Below, in pieces: positions 52,660 to 62,012 of a stretch of DNA of 64,000 bases; position 1 is the first letter of the stretch; every line of letters begins with the position of its first letter. Location of the stretch: NCBI GenBank assembly GCA_024640765.1, contig JAHEEK010000005.1, positions 1 through 64,000 of the forward strand, in the 5' to 3' direction. This DNA comes from Nereida sp024640765 (GTDB lineage: Bacteria; Pseudomonadota; Alphaproteobacteria; Rhodobacterales; Rhodobacteraceae). A program made the position numbers and the translations under genes. The notes under the pieces were generated by a model that searched no databases, was not told the origin of the DNA, and worked only from the letters and a program-made list of their open reading frames with translations.

Positions 52660-53411
52660 CAACTCTGCCAACCCATACGGAAAAGAAACTGGGACTGGTC
52701 ATTGATCTCGATACCTGCGTGGGCTGCCATGCCTGCGTGGTGTCGTGCAAAGGTTGGAACACTGAAAACTACGGCGCGCCCCTGTCCGATCAGGATGCGT
52801 ACGGCGCCAACCCGTCAGGTACGTTTCTGAACCGTGTTCACAGCTACGAAGTACAGCCAGAGGCAGGCCCTGCCCAACTGATCCACTTCCCTAAATCATG
52901 CCTGCACTGCGACGACGCGCCGTGTGTCACCGTCTGCCCGACAGGCGCCAGCTATAAGCGTGTTGAAGACGGTATTGTTCTGGTAAATGAAGCTGACTGT
53001 ATCGGTTGTGGTCTGTGCGCTTGGGCCTGTCCCTACGGGGCGCGGGAGTTAGATCAACAAGAAGGCGTCATGAAGAAATGTACCCTCTGCGTTGACCGGA
53101 TTTACAATGAAAACCTGCCCGAAGAGGACCGCCAGCCCGCCTGCGTTCGGACCTGTCCTGCGGGTGCCCGTCACTTTGGCGATTTAGGTGATGAGAACTC
53201 AGACGTCTCAAAGCTTGTGGCTGAACGTGGCGGCGTTGATTTGATGCCAGAGCAAGGCACCAAACCTGTTAACAAATACCTGCCTCCTCGATTGAAGGAC
53301 GACTATACCAACACCGGTGATATCGACATCCTCGCCCCCCTTCTTGAGCCTGTTGCGCCAGATGCCAAAGGTATTCTGGGCTGGCTCGATAAAGCACTGG
53401 AGAAACTCTGA
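52656..53411 (+). CDS. soeB: Sulfite dehydrogenase iron-sulfur subunit, SoeB type
   Basis: A 251-residue electron-transfer subunit with four cysteine groups for four [4Fe-4S] clusters: CVGCHACVVSCK, CLHCDDAPCVTVCPTGA, CIGCGLCAWACPYGA, and CTLCVDRI with CVRTCPAGA. It passes electrons from SoeA to the membrane subunit. No signal sequence. The start at 52656 follows AGGGGG and overlaps the preceding small gene; the stop shares one base with soeC (TGATG). The layout is that of DmsB/PsrB proteins. Confidence 0.92.
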   Translation: MTTLPTHTEKKLGLVIDLDTCVGCHACVVSCKGWNTENYGAPLSDQDAYGANPSGTFLNRVHSYEVQPEAGPAQLIHFPKSCLHCDDAPCVTVCPTGASYKRVEDGIVLVNEADCIGCGLCAWACPYGARELDQQEGVMKKCTLCVDRIYNENLPEEDRQPACVRTCPAGARHFGDLGDENSDVSKLVAERGGVDLMPEQGTKPVNKYLPPRLKDDYTNTGDIDILAPLLEPVAPDAKGILGWLDKALEKL

Positions 53412-54280
53412 TGCATCCAGCACCATCCATTATTCTATTCACAGTCCTTTCCGGCTTGGGCTTTGGCCTGATGATTTTCTTGGGACTTGGCATGCCGTCC
53501 CCCACGGGCATTTCGGCGTTCATCTGGTTCGCTATTGCCTATATTCTGGCAGTTGGTGGGATCATCTCTTCGACATTCCACCTCGGGAACCCGAAGAATA
53601 TTCTCAAGTCCTTCAGCCAGTGGCGCACAAGCTGGCTCTCACGCGAGGGATGCCTTGCGGTGGCGACACTGCTTGTCATGGGCATTTACGGAGCGGCGTT
53701 GGTCTTTTTGAACATGCGCATTCCTTTGCTTGGCTACGTTGGATCAGCGCTTGCGTTGGCAACCGTTTACGGCACGTCCATGATCTATGCACAGCTCAAG
53801 ACCGTGCCCCGTTGGAACCATCCTACCACCTCAGTCATGTTCATCGCTTACGCTGTTTCAGGCGGTGCACTGCTTGCTGGACAAGTCAGCCTGGCAGTTT
53901 GGTTTTTGCCTGCGGCGGCCCTCTTGCAGCTTTTCATTTTCTTGACCGCCGATGGCCGCTTTAGCGCCGCGGGGAGTACAATCGCGTCGGCTACACAGCT
54001 GGGCAACATCGGGTCTGTCCGCCAGTTCGAACCGCCCCACACAGGCAGCAACTATCTTATGAAAGAAATGATCCACATCGTGGGGCGCAAGCATGCTCTG
54101 AAGCTACAAATCATCTCGGTCGTACTGTTGTTCACACCTGTGTTGCTTTTGCTTTTGCCCTTTAGTCACGCTCTCGCACTGGTCGCGGTGTTGGCGCACG
54201 TGGCCGGTGTCATCGTTGCACGCTGGTTGTTTTTCGCACAAGCAGAGCATGTTGTCGGGCTGTATTACGACAAGCGCTAA
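53411..54280 (+). CDS. soeC: Sulfite dehydrogenase membrane anchor, SoeC (DmsC/NrfD type)
   Basis: A 289-residue quinone-reactive membrane subunit with about eight helices, of the DmsC kind (HPAPSIILFTVLSGLGFGLM at the start, STFHLGNPKN with conserved His, and RSWLSRE-like TSWLSREG). It would donate electrons from sulfite to the quinone pool. It is coupled to soeB by a one-base overlap and closes the cluster, as a strong terminator follows 42 bases later. Confidence 0.9.
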   Translation: MHPAPSIILFTVLSGLGFGLMIFLGLGMPSPTGISAFIWFAIAYILAVGGIISSTFHLGNPKNILKSFSQWRTSWLSREGCLAVATLLVMGIYGAALVFLNMRIPLLGYVGSALALATVYGTSMIYAQLKTVPRWNHPTTSVMFIAYAVSGGALLAGQVSLAVWFLPAAALLQLFIFLTADGRFSAAGSTIASATQLGNIGSVRQFEPPHTGSNYLMKEMIHIVGRKHALKLQIISVVLLFTPVLLLLLPFSHALALVAVLAHVAGVIVARWLFFAQAEHVVGLYYDKR

Positions 54281-54322
54281 GCGGGGCTGTAGCTTCAAAC
54301 ACTCTTACTAACAAAAAACCTT

Positions 54323-54350
54323 AGGCGGCCTTTTATGGGGCCGCCTTTTT
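54323..54350 (+). terminator. Intrinsic terminator of the soe operon
   Basis: AGGCGGCC and GGCCGCCT form a perfect 8-bp stem with an 8-base loop and run into five T. It ends the xsc-pta-soe side of the region. Confidence 0.92.
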
Positions 54351-54445
54351 GCTGCGCGCATGTCATCTTGGACAGGACGAAGACAGCAAGAGGTCGAACG
54401 CGACAAAGCTCTGCAAGACATCGCCCACCTCCCCCACACACCAAC

Positions 54446-54476
54446 AAAAAAGCAGGCCGGATGAACCGACCTGCTT
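54446..54476 (-). terminator. Terminator of the first sugar ABC operon
   Basis: On the minus strand AGCAGGTCGG pairs with CCGGCCTGCT (one G-T pair) around TTCAT, followed by six T. It lies 34 bases beyond the last permease gene. The T-run on the plus strand side is shorter, so it acts mainly on the minus strand. Confidence 0.9.
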
Positions 54477-54509
54477 TTGCAGTCTTCATAAACTTTACTG
54501 GATACGAGA

Positions 54510-55391
54510 TTAGCCCTTTACGGCACCCGCTGTCAGGCCACTCACGATCTGACGTTGGAAGAACATCACTAAGATGAACAGCGGCACCGTGGCTGAAACA
54601 ACAGCTGCAACAGCGAACATCACGTTTCCTTCGGTCTGGGTGGTCCCCAGGAACGAGGCGATTTTCGGCACCATTGTCTGGTTCTCTTTGCTCAGCAACA
54701 TCGCAGTAACGGCAAAGTCATTGTAGGCCAGCAGGAAGCTAAACAGACCCGTTGTAATAACGCCCGGCCACATCACGGGGATGATCACATGGCGGAACGC
54801 TTGAAACTGGGTACAGCCATCCACCTTAGCACTTTCGTCCAGTTCCTTAGGAATTTTCTGGAAAAAGCTATGAAGCATCCACAATGTGAACGGCTGGTTG
54901 ATAGCGACCAACACGATGATTGATGTGGGTAGGATCCCCCAGAGGTTCCATTCAAAAAACGGAAGCAGATAACCTGACACCAACGTGATGGGGGGCATAG
55001 CGCGGAAAATCAGCGCGATGATCAGCAACCAAAACGTGTACTTAAAGCCGGACCGCGAAAGCGCGTAACCACCAAGCGTCCCGATCGTCAGCGATGTGCA
55101 GACCACGAAAAAGCACACGATGAACGTGTTCAAAACAGCGCGCCAGAACTCTTCTTGTATCCAAGCACCTTCATAGCCCGCGCCAGTTAGCGAGCTGCCA
55201 TATGCGGCTTCTGTACGCGGACCAAAAAACGCGTCTTTCCAATTGGTGATCGAGAAGAAGTCCAATTCAACTTTGAATGACCCCCAAAGCGTCCAAAGAA
55301 ATGGGAACGCCGCCATCATCAACCAGATGCCGAGAAAGGCATAAATGGCAATGCGAAGGCCGAGGGGCTGTTGTGTCGCTTTCGAGCTCAT
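54510..55391 (-). CDS. Carbohydrate ABC transporter permease 2 (MalG type)
   Basis: A 293-residue inner-membrane permease with six helices. The EAA loop is ESAKVDGCTQFQAFRHVIIP, and the start (about 20-38) and C-terminal helix (LFILVMFFQRQIVSGLTAG) match the MalG group. It pairs with the preceding MalF-type gene, 15 bases away. AAGGA precedes the ATG. The substrate, probably a sugar or polyol, is unknown. Confidence 0.9.
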   Translation of the reverse strand: MSSKATQQPLGLRIAIYAFLGIWLMMAAFPFLWTLWGSFKVELDFFSITNWKDAFFGPRTEAAYGSSLTGAGYEGAWIQEEFWRAVLNTFIVCFFVVCTSLTIGTLGGYALSRSGFKYTFWLLIIALIFRAMPPITLVSGYLLPFFEWNLWGILPTSIIVLVAINQPFTLWMLHSFFQKIPKELDESAKVDGCTQFQAFRHVIIPVMWPGVITTGLFSFLLAYNDFAVTAMLLSKENQTMVPKIASFLGTTQTEGNVMFAVAAVVSATVPLFILVMFFQRQIVSGLTAGAVKG

Positions 55392-55406
55392 ATTTGATCC
55401 CTTTCC

Positions 55407-56432
55407 TTAAGTCTTGGCGTTGAAGTCGCGCCAAGTGCGGACCAATACAGGTGACAACAAAATTGCGACGCCGATAATCGTAAGTACTGACGTTGCAGCA
55501 GCAGAGGACAGCAAGCGCGTCTCACCACCCAAGTCGTTGTAGATGATCCAACTGAGCGAAGTCGCGTGCGCTTCGGCGTTAAAGCCCACAATCGGTTCAA
55601 AGACGCGGAAGTTATCCATCAATTGGATCAAGGCCACAAACGTCACAAGCGGCATCAAATGCGGGATCACAACGTAGCGGATTTGCTGCCAGCGGCTCGC
55701 ACCATCAATCATGGCAGATTCTAATGTGTCTTGGGGCAATGTTTGCAGACCTGCGTAGAAGACAACAAAAGCGAAAGGTGCGGAGTGCCAGACACCATAA
55801 ACCATCAGAGTGATCCATGTGAGTGCTGTGTTGGCCTTCAATGACAGGTCTGGATCATCGGCAAGGAATTGAATCGCGCTACCAAGGACGCCACGGCTGT
55901 CGATCATCCAAAACAGAATGAGTGAGCCAATCAACGGCGTCACAATCATTGGCAGTAGTGAAAAGAAAATCACAAGGCCCTTAAGATGGCGGTGCAGCGA
56001 GTTGACCCCAACCGCGATGGCAAAGCCAAGAACGATCAAAAGCGGAGTCACAACAAATGTATAGGTAAGCGTGAAGTACATAGCGCGGTAGAACGGCAGG
56101 TTCTTCAGCCCGTCGAAAAAGCCACCAAGGCTTTCGCGCCCAGACCACAAGGCAGCCACTTCATTCACTGCAAGGTGTCCACGATCAAGATAAATAGAGA
56201 GGCCCGCAAACCGGCCCAAAGGCTCAGCTAATTTTAGGGCGGCGGTCGCCTCTTGGTCGATTGATGTTTCAGTCGTACAGCCAAAGGGGCCACAATTCTC
56301 AACGGTCAAAAGGACCGCCTCATGAGGCGTAAACAAAGACTGGATCACAACTGAGATAATTGGAAACGCGATAAACAAAAGCATCGCTAATGCTGTCGGC
56401 AGGAAAAACCAAAAGAACGTTTTATGCTTCAT
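55407..56432 (-). CDS. Carbohydrate ABC transporter permease 1 (MalF type)
   Basis: A 341-residue permease with a first helix at about residues 8-28, a periplasmic loop of about 80 residues (two Cys in ENCGPFGCTTE could form a disulfide) and five more helices. The EAA loop is SAMIDGASRWQQIRYVVIP. It forms the channel with the MalG-type partner. It follows the binding-protein gene across a hairpin with T-run, so it is probably expressed less than that gene. Confidence 0.9.
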   Translation of the reverse strand: MKHKTFFWFFLPTALAMLLFIAFPIISVVIQSLFTPHEAVLLTVENCGPFGCTTETSIDQEATAALKLAEPLGRFAGLSIYLDRGHLAVNEVAALWSGRESLGGFFDGLKNLPFYRAMYFTLTYTFVVTPLLIVLGFAIAVGVNSLHRHLKGLVIFFSLLPMIVTPLIGSLILFWMIDSRGVLGSAIQFLADDPDLSLKANTALTWITLMVYGVWHSAPFAFVVFYAGLQTLPQDTLESAMIDGASRWQQIRYVVIPHLMPLVTFVALIQLMDNFRVFEPIVGFNAEAHATSLSWIIYNDLGGETRLLSSAAATSVLTIIGVAILLSPVLVRTWRDFNAKT

Positions 56433-56469
56433 CGATTAAGGTCCTCAACGGCCGTCAGTATCGTCAATA

Positions 56470-56500
56470 AAAAGGGGCGGGACCGCGATTGGTCCCGCCC
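56470..56500 (-). terminator. Hairpin with T-run after the first sugar-binding-protein gene
   Basis: GGGCGGGACC and GGTCCCGCCC form a perfect 10-bp stem with a 6-base loop; on the minus strand CCTTTTTA follows. It is placed between the binding-protein and permease genes and likely sets their expression ratio. Confidence 0.85.
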
Positions 56501-56514
56501 GAAAGTCATAGCTC

Positions 56515-57768
56515 TTAGTTCAAGAAGCCCTGCTCTTTGGCAGCAGCTGTGTAGGCTGCTTCAACGTCTGCCAACGCTTGCTCTGCGCTTTCTTTACCCT
56601 GCATGAAGTCTGAAAGCTCTGCACCAAGTGCGGAGTGCAGCAGACCTTGGTAAGGCACCATTGGGTATGGCACCGAGTTAGCTGCAGCAGCTGCAAATAC
56701 GCCTTTGGCTGCTTCAGTTGGCTCGTAGCCATCAATCAACCAAACAGCTTGTGTCGCAACTTCTGCATCGTCGAGGATCGCTGGTTCAATCGCTTTTGTA
56801 AGCGCTTTGAATGTTGCCGTTGCGTCTTCGTCAGAGATGTTTTTGGACACTGTCCAACCATCCCACCACAGTGTTGTTGCAGGTGTATCACCGCCAGCAA
56901 CAGTCATCGGGCCCGCAATCGCGAAACCGTCAACCACTTCTTGTGGCACACCTTCTTCGGTGACCAGACCAGCCGCACGGCTACCCCACATGTTCATCAT
57001 AGCAACGTTGCCCGCACGGTATTCAGCGTTTGTTGCGTTTGAGTCATGTGTGAGGAAGTCGGGTGACATGTACTCTGAAAGTGACTTCAACATGGTCAGC
57101 GTCGCGACGCCTTTTTCGTTGTTGATGTCTACTTCAGCTGAACCCGGCTTAAAGAACTCGCCGCCGTGGCCGATGTACATGTTGTTGAACTCTTGTGCGA
57201 GGTTCCAACCAGCTTTGTATGCGCCGCCGAGTGGGTTTTCCAAGATGCCCATGTCGCGGATCTTTTTCGCACCGGCCAGCATTTCTTCGTATGTTGTTGG
57301 CACTTCAACGCCAGCTTCTTCAAGAACATCCGCGCGGTACACCAAGTGCTGCGCGTTTGCCATGAAAGCAACGGCCATAACTTTGCCGTTCACGGTGATC
57401 AGCTGGTTTTTCTTAAGGTCTTGGCCGTACTCGGCAACCAGATCGTCAAGCGGGCGGATGACGTCTTCGTTCATCAATGCCACGATAGATGAGTTGGCAA
57501 CGATCGCTGATGTGTACTCAGCAGGGTTGGATGTCATGCCCGCAACGTTGATCTTTTGGTGGTCCGCAGTAAGGTTTGTTTTCACCTCAACGTTGTCGTT
57601 TGAACATGCCACAGCACCTGCACCAACGGTTTGAATCGCTGGGAATTCGTTACCAACAATGTTTACACGACCTGCATCAATGCCGCAGTTCGAATGACCA
57701 GCGGCTTGCGCCGCAGCCGTAGCAGCGATGGAAATTGCCACCGCAGTTGTGATTTTTTTTAGAAACAT
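56515..57768 (-). CDS. Sugar ABC transporter substrate-binding protein (family 1)
   Basis: A 417-residue periplasmic binding protein. The signal peptide is MFLKKITTAVAISIAATAAA ending AQAAG. The mature part has the family 1 fold: a two-lobe core with ALMNEDVIRPLDDLV, YKAGWNLAQEFNNM and the late AAANSVPYPMVPYQG. Two Cys are present (CGID and VACSND) and could pair. Start chosen for GGGAGAG upstream and the signal peptide; the open frame extends further upstream without meaning. The ligand cannot be named. Confidence 0.9.
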   Translation of the reverse strand: MFLKKITTAVAISIAATAAAQAAGHSNCGIDAGRVNIVGNEFPAIQTVGAGAVACSNDNVEVKTNLTADHQKINVAGMTSNPAEYTSAIVANSSIVALMNEDVIRPLDDLVAEYGQDLKKNQLITVNGKVMAVAFMANAQHLVYRADVLEEAGVEVPTTYEEMLAGAKKIRDMGILENPLGGAYKAGWNLAQEFNNMYIGHGGEFFKPGSAEVDINNEKGVATLTMLKSLSEYMSPDFLTHDSNATNAEYRAGNVAMMNMWGSRAAGLVTEEGVPQEVVDGFAIAGPMTVAGGDTPATTLWWDGWTVSKNISDEDATATFKALTKAIEPAILDDAEVATQAVWLIDGYEPTEAAKGVFAAAAANSVPYPMVPYQGLLHSALGAELSDFMQGKESAEQALADVEAAYTAAAKEQGFLN

Positions 57769-57853
57769 AAGTCTCTCCCTGTTTGCTTTAAAAGGGCAGC
57801 GAGCCACCCAATTGACGCCCCACAATTGACTGCGGAGACATTTATTAGAAGGC

Positions 57854-58903
57854 TTACGCCTCCAATCGCTCACCAGTGTCCGAACGGAACAGGTGACAAA
57901 TTTCTGCAGATATCGACACCGCAACCGGTGCGCCAATCTCTGTCCGGTAGTCTTTGCTGGCCTTCACATTAACCAACGCCCCACCAATACGGATAGCGAC
58001 CATTGTTGCGTCGCCCAACAACTCCATGGTGTAGGCAGGCGCGTTTGCATCGCCCTTGGCGTCCACAACAGACGCATCTTCGGCGCGGAAACCCAAAGTG
58101 ATCGGCCCATCAGGTGCTGTAAGTCCGCCCACCACAATACCATCGGCACTAAAGACGCCCGCCTTAATTTCACCTTCAACAAGGTTCATCGCAGGCGAGC
58201 CGATGAAGCTAGCCACAAAAGTGTTTGCAGGCGCGTCATAAATATCAGTTGGCGTGCCAACCTGCTGAACAACACCCTGCTTCATAACAACAACACGGTC
58301 AGCAAGTGTCATCGCCTCAATCTGATCGTGCGTGACGTAAATGGTCGTTACCTTAAGTTCGTGGCTGAGGTTCTTGATCTGCGCACGGGTCGAAACACGA
58401 AGCTTTGCGTCAAGGTTGGATAACGGCTCGTCCATCAAAAAGACATTAGGTTCACGCACAATCGCACGCGCTAGCGCCACACGCTGTCGTTGACCGCCCG
58501 AAAGTTCTGCGGGCTTACGGTGCAAGAACGGCTCCAACTCAACCATCGCAGCCGCGCGCATCACACGCTCGTCGTGCTCTGCAGTTGGGACTTTGCGCAC
58601 TTTCAACGGGAAGCGAATGTTGTCGTAGACATTCATGTTCGGGTAGAGACCGTAAGACTGGAACACCATCGAGATGTCACGGTCTTTTGGTTCAAGATCA
58701 TTCACACGCTCGCCATCGATGATGATGTCACCCTCAGTGACGTCTTCGAGGCCAGCAATCATACGCATTGTCGTCGTCTTGCCGCAGCCAGACGGCCCGA
58801 GGAGGACGAGAAACTCCTGATCAGCGATCGTCAGGTCGAAATTCTGAACCCCAACAAAACTACCCCACCGCTTACCAACATTCTTAAGCTGAATTTCAGC
58901 CAT
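57854..58903 (-). CDS. Sugar ABC transporter ATPase (MalK/UgpC type), first system
   Basis: A 349-residue ATPase with Walker A GPSGCGKTTT, signature LSGGQRQRVALARAI, Walker B VFLMDEPLSNLD, and a C-terminal TOBE-type regulatory domain (about 240-349; TLGFRAEDASV). It drives the two permeases downstream on the same strand. AGGGGGA precedes the ATG at 58903. It is first in its operon and diverges from the SnoaL-domain gene. It is similar to, but clearly distinct from, the ATPase at 60063. Confidence 0.93.
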   Translation of the reverse strand: MAEIQLKNVGKRWGSFVGVQNFDLTIADQEFLVLLGPSGCGKTTTMRMIAGLEDVTEGDIIIDGERVNDLEPKDRDISMVFQSYGLYPNMNVYDNIRFPLKVRKVPTAEHDERVMRAAAMVELEPFLHRKPAELSGGQRQRVALARAIVREPNVFLMDEPLSNLDAKLRVSTRAQIKNLSHELKVTTIYVTHDQIEAMTLADRVVVMKQGVVQQVGTPTDIYDAPANTFVASFIGSPAMNLVEGEIKAGVFSADGIVVGGLTAPDGPITLGFRAEDASVVDAKGDANAPAYTMELLGDATMVAIRIGGALVNVKASKDYRTEIGAPVAVSISAEICHLFRSDTGERLEA

Positions 58904-59025
58904 CACTTCCCCCTGCGTCGTGGCCCGTGCGCCATTTTTGCACACGTTTGCAAAAAGGCTAGACTCGAGATGCTCTATTTGCAATTCGCTTTTTACACAA
59001 ACAGCAAAAAACGGGAGATGCGCCG

Positions 59026-59997
59026 ATGATCGTTGATCCAAGAAACACCATAAGAAACGCCCTGCAAACGTTGTGGACAACAGGCGACGGAGCAGATGTT
59101 ATCGCTGACAATGCCGTTTTTTCAGTAGCTTGGCCTGTGAACGAGTTAGTGGGGCGCGACGCGATTGTTGAAAACTTCATCACACCCATCCGCAATGCGC
59201 TTGCCGATGTTCATCGGCGCGACCTGATTTTTATTGGCGGTGACAATATTCGCGAACAAGGCGGATACTGGTGTGCGGCGGTCACACATTACGTTGGCAA
59301 CTTCACCAAGCCTTTATTCGGATTGCTGCCTTCCAATTCTTTGGTGTTCTTGCGCGCAGGTGAATTCTACCGCATTGAAAACGGCCAGATTACAGAAGCC
59401 AAAATCATCTTTGATTTGCCCGATGTCATGCACCAAGCTGGCTGCCTTCCGCTGCCCTCACTGGGAACTGAAATTACATTTCCCGTCCCTGTCACACAGG
59501 ATGGCCTTTGCCCGCAAACCGAAGGCGGCGAGGCATCCCTAAATGTTGTGCAGCGGATGTTGGGCGCGCTTCATGTGTTTGATCCCGTCACCAAAACAAG
59601 CGCGAGCCAGACAGGCGAAGACGGCACATGGGCCGACGATATGATGTGGTACGGACCTGCAGGGATCGGGTCAAACTACCGCTGGGAAGGGTTTAGCAAA
59701 GATCACCGCGTGCCATTCCTTGATGCGTTTCCTGACCGCAAAGGTGGGAACCACTACTGCCGCATCGGGGATGCAAACTATGCTGCCGTCAGCGGCTGGC
59801 CGTCGATGACCATGACGTTTCAGGGCGACTATCTTGGCCAACCCGCCGATGGCCGCGCCCTTACCCTGCGCGTGATGGATTTTTACCGCGTCGCAGATAA
59901 CCGCATCAAGGAAAACTGGGTAACATTGGACTACGGAGATTTGTTTGCGCAGATGGGTCGTGATTTGATCGCAGAAGCAAACGCACTGCGCAACTAA
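59026..59997 (+). CDS. Double SnoaL-like domain protein
   Basis: A 323-residue cytoplasmic protein with two NTF2/SnoaL-type alpha-plus-beta domains. The first is about residues 5-135 (LTT-type helix, then GRDAIVENFITPI and FYRIENGQITEAKIIFDL), the second about 170-320 (MMWYGPAGIGSNYRWEGF, then MDFYRVADNRIKENWVTLDY). SnoaL-like proteins act as cyclases, isomerases or hydrolases on small molecules; the reaction here is unknown. Divergent placement beside the sugar transporter suggests its substrate is brought in by it. GGAG precedes the ATG. Confidence 0.75.
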   Translation: MIVDPRNTIRNALQTLWTTGDGADVIADNAVFSVAWPVNELVGRDAIVENFITPIRNALADVHRRDLIFIGGDNIREQGGYWCAAVTHYVGNFTKPLFGLLPSNSLVFLRAGEFYRIENGQITEAKIIFDLPDVMHQAGCLPLPSLGTEITFPVPVTQDGLCPQTEGGEASLNVVQRMLGALHVFDPVTKTSASQTGEDGTWADDMMWYGPAGIGSNYRWEGFSKDHRVPFLDAFPDRKGGNHYCRIGDANYAAVSGWPSMTMTFQGDYLGQPADGRALTLRVMDFYRVADNRIKENWVTLDYGDLFAQMGRDLIAEANALRN

Positions 59998-60007
59998 GTG
60001 CAAACGA

Positions 60008-60044
60008 CAAAGCGCCGCCAAGCCAAACGGACCGCGGCGCTTTG
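60008..60044. terminator. Bidirectional terminator between converging genes
   Basis: CAAAGCGCCGC and GCGGCGCTTTG form a perfect 11-bp stem with a 15-base loop. It is flanked by short T-runs on both strands and serves the SnoaL gene (plus) and the ATPase gene at 60063 (minus). Confidence 0.85.
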
Positions 60045-60062
60045 ATTTTCCGGCAGCTTTCT

Positions 60063-61118
60063 TTAACGGATACGCTCTTCCGATAGGCCGTCAAACACCA
60101 TGACGCGATCCACGTCGAACGACAGGCCGACTAAATCGCCTTTGGCAGACCGGTGATCACCACGCTCCTCGACAACAATTTTTTCGCCCGTTTTTGACGA
60201 CAAATAGGCGTACGACACGCCGCCGAGTGCTTCGGTCAACTCAACCGTAAATGTATCACCATCGACAATCTGCGCGTGCTCGGGGCGCAGCCCAAGGCTA
60301 ACCGCGATGCCGTTTGCAGGTTGCTCAACAGATAACTTCATAGTCGCGCCAAACGCAGGCACGTCGAAGCCGTCTTTGGTTGCCGTGCCATTCACAAAAT
60401 TCATCGCGGGCGAGCCGATAAAGCCAGCCACAAATTTATTGTCAGGATCGCGGTAAAGGTCCATGGGCGCGCCCACTTGCTCAATTCGGCCTGAACGCAG
60501 CACGACGATCTTATCCGCAAGCGTCATCGCCTCGACCTGATCGTGAGTAACGTAAATCATGGTGGCGCCGATTTCTTCGTGCAGACGTGCGATTTCCACA
60601 CGCATTTCAACGCGCAATTCTGCGTCCAGGTTGGAAAGTGGCTCATCGAAAAGAAATACTTCGGGCCCACGTACAATAGCACGGCCAATCGATACCCGCT
60701 GACGTTGCCCACCTGAAAGCGCGGCTGGCTTGCGAGCAAGGTACTCATCCAGCTTCAAAATGCGCGACGCCTCAGCGACCTTTTGTTCAATCTCGGCTTT
60801 GGGGTGGCCGTTCATTTTCAGGCCGAAACCCATGTTTTCTTTGACAGTCATGTGCGGGTAAAGCGCGTAGGTCTGAAATACCATCGAGACACCACGAAGC
60901 GATGGATCGAGCCGCGTCACATCACGGGCCCCAATGCTGATCTGTCCTTCAGTGGTTTCCTCAAGACCTGCCACCATCCGAAGCAACGTAGATTTGCCAC
61001 AGCCAGAAGGGCCAACAAAAACGCAGAATTCGCCATCTTGGATATCCAGATCAATCCCGTGAATGACCTGCGTTTCGCCGTAGCGCTTGATGACGTTGTT
61101 TAGCTTAACACCAGACAT
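60063..61118 (-). CDS. Sugar ABC transporter ATPase (MalK/UgpC type), second system
   Basis: A 351-residue ATPase with Walker A GPSGCGKST, signature LSGGQRQRVSIGRAI, Walker B FLFDEPLSNLD and a TOBE-type C-terminal domain (VSLGLRPEHAQIVDG). It follows the iclR gene by 11 bases, so both are cotranscribed, and would energise the importer whose binding protein starts at 62067 on the other strand. Having the ATPase split off from its permeases is less common but known for such loci. Confidence 0.93.
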   Translation of the reverse strand: MSGVKLNNVIKRYGETQVIHGIDLDIQDGEFCVFVGPSGCGKSTLLRMVAGLEETTEGQISIGARDVTRLDPSLRGVSMVFQTYALYPHMTVKENMGFGLKMNGHPKAEIEQKVAEASRILKLDEYLARKPAALSGGQRQRVSIGRAIVRGPEVFLFDEPLSNLDAELRVEMRVEIARLHEEIGATMIYVTHDQVEAMTLADKIVVLRSGRIEQVGAPMDLYRDPDNKFVAGFIGSPAMNFVNGTATKDGFDVPAFGATMKLSVEQPANGIAVSLGLRPEHAQIVDGDTFTVELTEALGGVSYAYLSSKTGEKIVVEERGDHRSAKGDLVGLSFDVDRVMVFDGLSEERIR

Positions 61119-61129
61119 GACTTAATCCT

Positions 61130-61921
61130 CTAACTATGGGCAACTGTGTCAGGGAAGCGCCAGTCTTGCACCTCAGCTGCAATCGCTGTTGTTGTTTGTT
61201 GTATGCGCGGCACAAGCTGCTCAAGCGCTGCCAGATTTGTGCGCGCAGTGGTCGATGTGACAGACAGCGCGCCAAGCACGCGACACCGTTCGCTTAAAAT
61301 GGGGCACGCCACACAAATGATGGTTGGCTCGTGTTCTTCGCGGTCAAAACCGTATCCATGGGCACGGATTTCTGCCAGTTGGGCTCGCAACGAGGCCTCA
61401 TCAGTCAGGGTGTGCTCCGTGAATTTATGAAACAATTGCAGCGGCATGATCTGGCTCAGCGTTTCTTCGGGCAGGTGCGCAAGCATGGCTTTGCCGACAC
61501 CTGTGCAATAGGCAGGCCCCACTTTGCCAGCGGACGAGTACATCTCCACCGGTTCTGCCATATTGCGCTTATCCACGTATAAAACTTGCGCCTGATCCAG
61601 CTGCGCGAGGTGAACAGTTTCACCTGTTTCAGCGGCAAGCGCATCCAAATGCGGGCGCGCAATTGGTGCCAATGATGACGTCCGCCACGCCGCATGGGCC
61701 AAACGAACAAGCCGCACACCAAGCGAATAGCTCTGTCGATCAGGGTCGAACACCAACATGCCCTCGCGGGTCAAAGTTTGCATAAGGCGGTACAGCGTCC
61801 CCTTGGGGTAGGGCGATGCGGCAAGCAGCTCTGCAAACCGAACGGGCCGATTGAACTCGGCTACACGGTCGAGCACATCGAGCGCCTTGCCAACTGTTCC
61901 GCCACTCGCGTCCACGTTCAT
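61130..61921 (-). CDS. IclR-family transcriptional regulator
   Basis: A 263-residue regulator with an N-terminal winged helix (about residues 8-65; FAELLAASPYPKGTLYRLMQTL) and a C-terminal ligand-binding domain (about 85-255) with the VDKRNMAEPVEM and GVGKAMLAHL segments of IclR proteins. It probably senses the imported sugar or a breakdown product and controls the flanking transport genes through the 21-bp palindrome upstream. GGGAGGA before the ATG at 61921 supports this start; 25 codons upstream are open but lack a site. Confidence 0.9.
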   Translation of the reverse strand: MNVDASGGTVGKALDVLDRVAEFNRPVRFAELLAASPYPKGTLYRLMQTLTREGMLVFDPDRQSYSLGVRLVRLAHAAWRTSSLAPIARPHLDALAAETGETVHLAQLDQAQVLYVDKRNMAEPVEMYSSAGKVGPAYCTGVGKAMLAHLPEETLSQIMPLQLFHKFTEHTLTDEASLRAQLAEIRAHGYGFDREEHEPTIICVACPILSERCRVLGALSVTSTTARTNLAALEQLVPRIQQTTTAIAAEVQDWRFPDTVAHS

Positions 61922-62012
61922 GATCACTTTCCTCCCAAGCGGGCCGACAACTCGCGACAGCCCTGTTGACAAGCCTATGCGAGTCGGCGTTATCATTTCA
62001 ATATGTAAAACG

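Noticed and set aside
54360..54464. A 34-codon frame starting MSSWTGRRQQEVERDK between two terminators
   Set aside because: No ribosome site and no known family, and its 3' end lies inside the terminator hairpin of the minus-strand operon. Possible remnant, not supported as a gene.
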